A stretch of 11,127 nt of DNA from positions 1 through 11,127 of the forward strand of contig CABQAA010000043.1 of the NCBI GenBank assembly GCA_902461995.1. Direction: 5' to 3'. Position numbers and translations under genes: made by a program. Position 1 is the first letter of the stretch. Every line of letters begins with the position of its first letter. This document shows positions 7,055 through 11,127 of the stretch, piece after piece. The notes below the pieces were generated by a model that saw nothing but the letters and a program-made list of their open reading frames with translations, ran no database searches and had not been told where the DNA came from. The stretch comes from an uncultured Oscillospiraceae bacterium (lineage in GTDB: Bacteria > Bacillota > Clostridia > Oscillospirales > Acutalibacteraceae).

Positions 7055-7537
7055 ATGACAGTAGAAGAACTGCTCGACCAGATCGACGATATGATCGACA
7101 AGGCGTGGAGCTTTCCGTTGTCCGGCGGCCGATGTGTGGTGGACGCCAATCATCTGCGGGACATCATTGACGATATCCGGGGCAACATTCCCGGCGAAGT
7201 CCGTCAGGCCCGGGCGATTGTCTCCGATCGGGCCGACATCATCGCCACGGCCAAACGGGAGGCGGAGGGGATTGTCCGCAGCGCGGAGGAACGCGCCCGC
7301 GGGCTGATCGCCCACGAGGAAGTTGTCCGCCAGGCCCAGCAGAAAGCCAATGAGATTCTCGGACAGGCGCAGCAGAAAGCCCGGGAAATGCGGCGCGGGG
7401 CGAACGACTTTGCGGAGGATGTGCTCAAGCGCACCGAGGAGACCATGGCCAAGCACCTGGGAGAACTGCGGCAGGCGCGGCAGGTGCTGCGCAACCCCGG
7501 CCGTCCGTCCGGACAATCGGAGGACGAGGACGCGTAA
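7055..7537 (+). CDS. Conserved coiled-coil protein downstream of coaD, function unknown
   Basis: I recognise this 160-residue protein as a type that commonly follows coaD in Clostridia and is often loosely labelled 'ATPase' or 'V-type ATPase subunit H-like'. No ATPase motif is visible. The N-terminal 34 residues contain an acidic helix and a distinctive PLSGGRCVVDANHL segment (21-34, one Cys at 27). Residues about 50-145 form a long charged helix rich in Ala, Glu, Gln and Arg, with repeats such as RQAQQKANEI followed by GQAQQKAREM, so a coiled coil is very likely. There is no signal peptide or membrane segment. DivIVA-like scaffolding is one possibility but is inference. ATG 7055 is chosen with GGAAAGGA (7036-7043) 11 nt upstream; a longer TTG-initiated version from 7019 adds an unlikely basic leader. 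It is the last gene of the rsmD-coaD unit. Confidence 0.85.
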   Translation: MTVEELLDQIDDMIDKAWSFPLSGGRCVVDANHLRDIIDDIRGNIPGEVRQARAIVSDRADIIATAKREAEGIVRSAEERARGLIAHEEVVRQAQQKANEILGQAQQKAREMRRGANDFAEDVLKRTEETMAKHLGELRQARQVLRNPGRPSGQSEDEDA

Positions 7538-7550
7538 CGATTTATGAAGC

Positions 7551-7589
7551 ACGGGGTCCGCTCCCCCAGGGGACGGACCCCGTTTTTTT
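7551..7589 (+). terminator. Strong intrinsic terminator closing the rsmD-coaD unit
   Basis: ACGGGGTCCG (7551-7560) pairs perfectly with CGGACCCCGT (7574-7583). An inner TCCC/GGGA helix (7562-7565 with 7570-7573) extends the stem, and a T7 tract covers 7583-7589. It begins 13 nt after the stop codon of the coiled-coil gene and is the strongest intrinsic terminator in the window. Confidence 0.95.
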
Positions 7590-7593
7590 GTTA

Positions 7594-7622
7594 TAGACAA
7601 TGGCTGTTAAAAGCGCTATGGT
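7594..7622 (+). promoter_or_regulatory. Candidate promoter of the ABC exporter
   Basis: TAGACA (7594-7599, 5/6) and TATGGT (7617-7622, 4/6) are separated by 17 bp, five bases after the previous terminator's T-tract. A start near 7629 would leave a leader of about 170 nt. A second -10-like TATATT (7758-7763) lies closer to the gene but has no usable -35. Confidence 0.5.
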
Positions 7623-7628
7623 CCCCGG

Positions 7629-7800
7629 TGGGCCGCGCCGGGATGCAGATACCCCGCCAATGCCATTTTTATCCCCTAAAGATCCACGAGGTTCATGCTG
7701 GCGGAATCAGCTGTCTGGACGAAAAGAGGAAACCCGAACCTGGCGTGTCTTTCCCGGTATATTACCTAATCACTTTGTTCATAAGGAGGACCTTGCCCCT
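7629..7800 (+). other. Long untranslated leader of the ABC exporter, with inverted repeats
   Basis: The stretch has no plausible gene. Its open frame joins the exporter frame in phase but looks non-coding. CCGCCA (7654-7659) can pair with TGGCGG (7699-7704), and AGGTTC (7689-7694) with GAACCT (7736-7741); these helices would interlock, so they may be alternatives. AAGG (7783-7786) and CCTT (7791-7794) flank AGGA and overlap the ribosome binding site. No riboswitch family is recognised and no attenuator-type terminator is seen. Confidence 0.4.
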
Positions 7801-9522
7801 ATGATTCGGCAATTTGCACGGTATTACCGGCCTCATATCAAACTGTTCGCGGCGGATATGATCTGCGCGTTCATGATTGCGGCGATCGATCTGCTGTTTC
7901 CGATCACCTCCCGCTATGCGATGCAGAATCTGCTTCCGCAGAACGCCTACGCCGCCTTTTTCGGGATAATGGGGGCTCTTGCGGCCGCGTACCTGATCCG
8001 AGCGGGCTTTCAGTATTTTGTGAATACCTGGGGGCATCTGCTCGGTGTGCGGATGGAGGCGGATATGCGGGGGGAACTGTTTGCCCATCTGCAGACTCTG
8101 CCCTTCCGCTTCTTTGATAAAAACCGTACCGGCCATCTGATGTCCCGGGTGGTCAATGACCTTTTCGAAGTGGTGGAGCTTGCCCACCATGGACCGGAGG
8201 ACCTGTTCATCAGCATTCTCACCCTGGCGGGGGCGGTGATCATTATGTTCACCATCCGGTGGCAGCTCGCCCTGCTGATCCTCATTCTCATCCCACTGAT
8301 TCTGCTGTTCACCATCTGGCGGCGGAAGCGGATGATGGCGGCCTCCCGTCAGGTCAAAGAGCGCACCGCCGGGATCAACGCCGATATCGAGTCGAGCATT
8401 TCGGGGGTACGGGTGGCTCGTGCGTTTCACAACGAGGCCTATGAAATCGAGAAGTTTGAAAAAGGCAACGCCCGGTACCGCACCGCCAAAAAAGACTACT
8501 ATCGGGAGATGGGCATTTTCCTGTCGGGTCTCGATTTTCTCAGCAGCATCATGAATGTGGCCGTCATCGCCTTCGGCGGATTTCTCATCATGCGGGGGGA
8601 ACTCGATTACATCGATCTGATCACCTTTTCCCTGTATGTCAGCACCTTTTTACAGCCTATCCGCCGCCTGTCCAGCTTTGTGGAGCAGTATACGGTGGGA
8701 ATGGCGGGGTTCACCCGCTTCCGGGAGCTGATGGAGGTCGAACCCGATATCACCGACGCACCCGATGCCCGCCCTCTCGATTCTGTGCGGGGAGACGTGG
8801 AGTTCCGGAATGTGACCTTCTCCTATGATGAGGGGGTCCGTGTCCTTCGCGGCATCCATCTGCATATTCCCGCCGGGGAGACCCTGGCGCTGGTGGGACC
8901 GTCGGGCGGCGGTAAGAGCACACTCTGCCACCTGATTCCCCGCTTTTATGAGACCGATGCGGGGGAAATCCGTATCGACGGGCGGGATATCCGGGGGATC
9001 ACCCTGGCCTCCCTGCGGCAGAATGTGGGAATCGTGCAGCAGGAAGTGCTCCTGTTCGCGGGCACTATCCTTGAAAATATCCGCTATGGGCGAATCGGCG
9101 CCACCGACGACGAGGTGATCGAGGCGGCGAAAAAGGCCGAGATTCATGATGATATTCTCGCCATGCCGGACGGCTATCAAACCTATGTCGGGGAACGGGG
9201 GATCATGCTGTCGGGCGGACAGAAACAGCGTGTGAGCATTGCCCGTATCTTCCTTAAAAACCCGCCGATCCTGATTCTGGATGAGGCTACATCGGCACTC
9301 GACACCGTGACCGAGGCCCATATCCAGGCGGCATTCGACAAGCTGTCGCAAGGGCGTACCACCCTGGTGATCGCCCACCGCCTTTCCACCATCCGCGGCG
9401 CGGATAAGATTGCCTACATCGACGCCAGCGGCATCCGGGAAATCGGATCCCATGACGAGCTGTTGGCAAAGGACGGCGCCTATGCGGCGCTTTACCGTGT
9501 GCAGTTTGAGACCGGCCGATGA
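7801..9522 (+). CDS. ABC exporter, fused permease and ATPase (MsbA/multidrug type)
   Basis: This 573-residue half-transporter has an N-terminal six-helix membrane domain (about residues 1-300) fused to a nucleotide-binding domain (about 330-573), so it should act as a homodimer in the cytoplasmic membrane. All ATPase motifs are intact: Walker A GPSGGGKST (366-374), Q-loop Q413-Q414, signature LSGGQ (470-474), Walker B ILILDEA (490-496) with SALD, and switch His526 in AHRLST. No peptidase domain or partner subunit is present. The substrate cannot be told; drugs or lipids are typical of the family. ATG 7801 is supported by AAGGAGG (7783-7789) 11 nt upstream and by family N-termini; an in-frame ATG at 7600 would add 67 unrelated residues. 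No terminator follows, so read-through into the next two genes, including a MarR regulator, is possible. Confidence 0.95.
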   Translation: MIRQFARYYRPHIKLFAADMICAFMIAAIDLLFPITSRYAMQNLLPQNAYAAFFGIMGALAAAYLIRAGFQYFVNTWGHLLGVRMEADMRGELFAHLQTLPFRFFDKNRTGHLMSRVVNDLFEVVELAHHGPEDLFISILTLAGAVIIMFTIRWQLALLILILIPLILLFTIWRRKRMMAASRQVKERTAGINADIESSISGVRVARAFHNEAYEIEKFEKGNARYRTAKKDYYREMGIFLSGLDFLSSIMNVAVIAFGGFLIMRGELDYIDLITFSLYVSTFLQPIRRLSSFVEQYTVGMAGFTRFRELMEVEPDITDAPDARPLDSVRGDVEFRNVTFSYDEGVRVLRGIHLHIPAGETLALVGPSGGGKSTLCHLIPRFYETDAGEIRIDGRDIRGITLASLRQNVGIVQQEVLLFAGTILENIRYGRIGATDDEVIEAAKKAEIHDDILAMPDGYQTYVGERGIMLSGGQKQRVSIARIFLKNPPILILDEATSALDTVTEAHIQAAFDKLSQGRTTLVIAHRLSTIRGADKIAYIDASGIREIGSHDELLAKDGAYAALYRVQFETGR

Positions 9523-9541
9523 ATCGCCCCAAAATTACCTC

Positions 9542-9570
9542 TGGATTTTCCCTCCGGGACCTCGTATAAT
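9542..9570 (+). promoter_or_regulatory. Candidate promoter of the phospholipase-like/marR pair
   Basis: A perfect TATAAT (9565-9570) lies 74 bp before the TTG start. The 17-bp -35 position holds TGGATT (9542-9547), a 3/6 match. A small hairpin, CCGG (9607-9610) with CCGG (9616-9619) plus outer GCG/CGC, sits directly 5' of the ribosome binding site. I see no clear MarR palindrome over the promoter. Confidence 0.5.
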
Positions 9571-9643
9571 AAAAGTTACCGATTGTTTTTCAAGGCATGA
9601 CAGCGCCCGGCTCTGCCGGACGCTCCCGGAAGGAGCAAGCTGA

Positions 9644-10258
9644 TTGAAATACCGGATTCACCGCAGCCTGTCGGAGCTGATCCGAGAGGGCTGTGAAGGG
9701 CGGATGAACGTCCAGATCAATCCCCGTTGGTTTGCCATGGGGAATGTCTATCCCGATTGTACCCACCAGCGGGTGCTGCATCTGCACGAATGGGACTCCG
9801 CGGGGCGGATGGTGGAACGGATGATCCGTCGGTTCTGCCGCAAAGGTGTGGACAATGGGAAAGTGTTGTCCCGGTGGCGGTCTTTGCGGCTCGGGATTAT
9901 TTCCCATTATATCTGCGATTTTTCCTGCTATGCCCATACCGCGTCCTTTGACGGCAATCTGCGGCAGCACCGCTCGTATGAAGCCGCGCAGGGCCGGCTG
10001 CAGCCCGCTCCGGCACAGAAATCCGACTGCGATTTTCACGGGGCCAGATCCAGTGCGGAACTGGTCGGTATGCTGGAAACAATGCTCCGCCGGCGGGAAA
10101 AAGCCAGCTTTTCACCGGCGGAAGATCTCCATTACGCAGCGGCAGCGGGCACCCAGCTTGCCTGCGCGATGCTCCGCCTGTGCCTGGACCGGCCGCTGAA
10201 GCCGGCGGTCTGGAGACGGCTGCCCTTGTTGAGGCGACGGCTGGCCCGCGCAGCCTGA
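9644..10258 (+). CDS. Zinc-dependent phospholipase C family protein, cytosolic-looking
   Basis: The 204-residue protein matches the zinc-dependent phospholipase C / S1-P1 nuclease superfamily. H88-x3-D92-x5-H98-x10-H109-x3-E113 reproduces the order of metal ligands His118, Asp122, His128, His142, Glu146 of B. cereus PLC (recalled numbering), including the exact x3 and x5 spacings. HYICDFSCYAH (88-98) resembles the family signature H-Y-x-[GT]-D, with Cys for Gly/Thr. GNVYPD (33-38) and the His-rich LHLHEW (45-50) may supply the Asp55 and His69 equivalents. Unlike secreted PLCs it has no signal peptide and no N-terminal Trp ligand after cleavage, so the third metal site is uncertain. Activity and substrate are unknown. 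The TTG start at 9644 has AGGAG (9631-9635) 8 nt upstream; no ATG fits. The marR gene follows after 20 bp, suggesting co-transcription. Confidence 0.75.
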   Translation: MKYRIHRSLSELIREGCEGRMNVQINPRWFAMGNVYPDCTHQRVLHLHEWDSAGRMVERMIRRFCRKGVDNGKVLSRWRSLRLGIISHYICDFSCYAHTASFDGNLRQHRSYEAAQGRLQPAPAQKSDCDFHGARSSAELVGMLETMLRRREKASFSPAEDLHYAAAAGTQLACAMLRLCLDRPLKPAVWRRLPLLRRRLARAA

Positions 10259-10278
10259 GGAAAAAGGAGGACCGGGGT

Positions 10279-10779
10279 ATGGATTCACGTCTGGAATCTC
10301 TCAATACGTTGCTGGTAGAGACGTTCAACGCCATTCTCAAGGTGGAAGAGCAGTCGCTGCGCCGTGCCACCAAGGAATCGGTGACGGTGACCGAGCTGCA
10401 TTTGCTCGACGCCGTTGCTAAAGACGACCAGGCCACGATTTCCTCCCTGGCAGCGGCCACCCGTGTGACCGTCAGCACCATGACCATTGCCATCAACCGC
10501 CTGGAAGCGAAACACTATGTGGAGCGGGTCCGGGAGACGGCCGACCGCCGCGTGGTCCGGGTTCGGCTGACCGAGCGCGGCCGTGCTCTCGCCTACGCCC
10601 ATCAGCGGTTTCATCGCCGGATGGCGCGGGCTGTGGTGGACGGTATGCCCGAAGAGGAACTGAACGCGCTGACCAGAGCGATGGAAAACCTGCGCGGCTT
10701 TTTCCGCGACGAAGGAGAGCATCTCCATGCGGGTATGCGGCTCCAGGGGGCAGAGGATCCCGAAACCGCCGTGCCATGA
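10279..10779 (+). CDS. MarR-family transcriptional regulator, FabT-like
   Basis: A 166-residue winged helix-turn-helix repressor-type protein. The N-terminal dimerisation helix (LNTLLVETFNAILKVEEQSLR) precedes the DNA-binding domain at about 35-100, with recognition-helix region TRVTVSTMTIAINRLEAKHYVER (61-83) and wing ADRRVVRVRLTERG, where D89-R90-R91 is the conserved wing tip. The C-terminal helices complete the dimer interface. The sequence resembles clostridial FabT-like regulators that sit at the head of fatty-acid synthesis clusters, but no fab gene follows here. ATG 10279 has AAAGGAGG (10263-10270) 8 nt upstream. The immediate upstream partner is the phospholipase-like gene, and an ABC exporter lies before that. 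MarR control of either is plausible by proximity but not demonstrated. No operator was identified. Confidence 0.9.
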   Translation: MDSRLESLNTLLVETFNAILKVEEQSLRRATKESVTVTELHLLDAVAKDDQATISSLAAATRVTVSTMTIAINRLEAKHYVERVRETADRRVVRVRLTERGRALAYAHQRFHRRMARAVVDGMPEEELNALTRAMENLRGFFRDEGEHLHAGMRLQGAEDPETAVP

Positions 10780-10837
10780 TTCCGTTTCCGGCCTGCAGCA
10801 TCCCGTTCAAATGCCCTTCTGTATCCTGTAAAGGATG

Positions 10838-10921
10838 GTACGGTCCCCGGTGATAGGGGTGGAAACCGGCTCGGTTGCAGGTGACGATGAGCGCCAAAAG
10901 ACGAGGGAGACACCATCGTCA
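10838..10921. repeat. Inverted repeats in the marR 3' intergenic region
   Basis: TGACGATG (10882-10889) and CATCGTCA (10914-10921) form a perfect 8-bp inverted repeat with a 24-nt loop. Just upstream, CCGGT and ACCGG flank a G-rich segment, and CCCC/GGGG can pair locally (about 10845-10870). There is no T-tract, so this is not a standard terminator. A 22-codon frame (10887-10955) lacks a ribosome binding site. No RNA family is recognised. Confidence 0.4.
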
Positions 10922-10946
10922 ACAGTTCAAGGCTTTTATGGCAGAA

Positions 10947-10990
10947 GAAAAATAAGGCTCCGGGAGCAACTGCTCCCGGAGCCTTCCTTT
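10947..10990. terminator. Bidirectional intrinsic terminator between convergent genes
   Basis: The arm 10954-10968 pairs perfectly with 10971-10985 (14 bp with a 4-nt loop). On the minus strand the hairpin runs into TTATTTTTC (AAAAATAA on the plus strand, 10947-10955), a good T-tract, so it chiefly ends the GGGtGRT transcript. On the plus strand the A-rich 5' side and the short CCTTCCTTTA 3' side suggest weaker termination for marR. Confidence 0.9.
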
Positions 10991-11026
10991 ATAGAAAATC
11001 CAGTTTTTATGCGGCTTTACGCCACC

Positions 11027-11127
11027 TTACTTCGATTCGGACACTGCGACCGCGCAGGCCACCGTCGCGCCGACCATGGGGTTGTTGCCCATGCCGATCA
11101 GGCCCATCATCTCAACGTGCGCAGGCA
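11027..11127 (-). CDS. GGGtGRT-family protein, C-terminal 32 residues (truncated by window edge)
   Basis: Reading the minus strand from the right edge gives PAHVEMMGLIGMGNNPMVGATVACAVAVSESK-stop in fragments that I recognise as the C-terminus of the 'GGGtGRT protein' family common in anaerobic Clostridia; key pieces are AHVEMMGLIGMGNNP and MVGATVA. The stop codon is at 11027-11029 and the 5' end lies beyond the window. The family's biochemical role is not established to my knowledge. The naming motif itself would fall outside the visible part, so the call rests only on these 32 residues. The gene converges on marR and ends at the shared terminator 37 nt downstream. Confidence 0.8.
   Translation of the reverse strand, partial: PAHVEMMGLIGMGNNPMVGATVACAVAVSESK

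Noticed and set aside
6244..7149. Long minus-strand open frames opposite coaD, metK and the ABC exporter
   Set aside because: They lie wholly opposite confidently identified genes, have low-complexity Arg/Pro/His-rich translations and no ribosome binding sites.
7681..7725. Guanidine-II (mini-ykkC) riboswitch from two ACGA tetraloop-like sites
   Set aside because: The bases around both ACGA sites do not form the required stems.
7600..7800. 67-residue N-terminal extension of the ABC exporter from ATG 7600
   Set aside because: Unrelated to exporter N-termini, overlaps the candidate promoter, and AAGGAGG at 7783-7789 supports ATG 7801.
10887..10955. 22-codon basic open frame after marR
   Set aside because: No proper ribosome binding site, and it runs into the terminator stem.

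Overview
The window looks like chromosome of a fairly GC-rich Firmicute of class Clostridia, plausibly Oscillospiraceae/Ruminococcaceae-like. This inference rests on the set of a RibU-type ECF S-component under an FMN riboswitch, metK under an S-box riboswitch, a class III fructose-1,6-bisphosphatase, coaD followed by a small coiled-coil protein, a GGGtGRT-family protein, strong AGGAGG-type ribosome binding sites and many intrinsic terminators. Genus cannot be told from the sequence. Every gene is on the + strand except a truncated one at the right edge.

Layout. 1-190: non-coding, with two large inverted repeats and a promoter. 192-469: FMN riboswitch with an enlarged variable region, then an intrinsic terminator, controlling ribU (507-1118), a riboflavin transporter S-component. 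1122-1319: promoter, SAM-I riboswitch and terminator controlling metK (1364-2548). 2575-2607: hairpin terminator. 2866-4827: fbp, a class III FBPase, with its own extended -10 promoter and a strong terminator at 4921-4950. 4951-5858: promoter and proC. 5839-7537: a second strong promoter inside the tail of proC drives rsmD, coaD and a 160-residue coiled-coil protein, closed by a strong terminator at 7551-7589. 7594-9522: a homodimer-type ABC exporter behind a leader of about 170 nt. 9565-10779: a cytosolic-looking zinc-dependent phospholipase C family protein (TTG start) and a MarR/FabT-like regulator 20 bp downstream. 10954-10985: bidirectional terminator. 11027-11127: C-terminal end of a GGGtGRT-family protein on the minus strand.

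Functionally this is mostly a string of short, separately promoted housekeeping units: cofactor supply (riboflavin uptake, SAM synthesis, the CoA step of CoaD), gluconeogenesis (Fbp), proline synthesis (ProC), 16S rRNA methylation (RsmD, which uses the SAM that MetK makes), and export (ABC). Two metabolite-sensing riboswitches lie within 1.2 kb, each with its own promoter and terminator.

I see no defence system, mobile element, CRISPR array or obviously new multi-gene system. The items most worth following up are the three-hairpin insert in the FMN aptamer, the unexplained leader before the ABC exporter, the coaD-linked coiled-coil protein, the phospholipase-like/MarR pair, and two small structured-looking intergenic segments (1-84 and 10840-10921).
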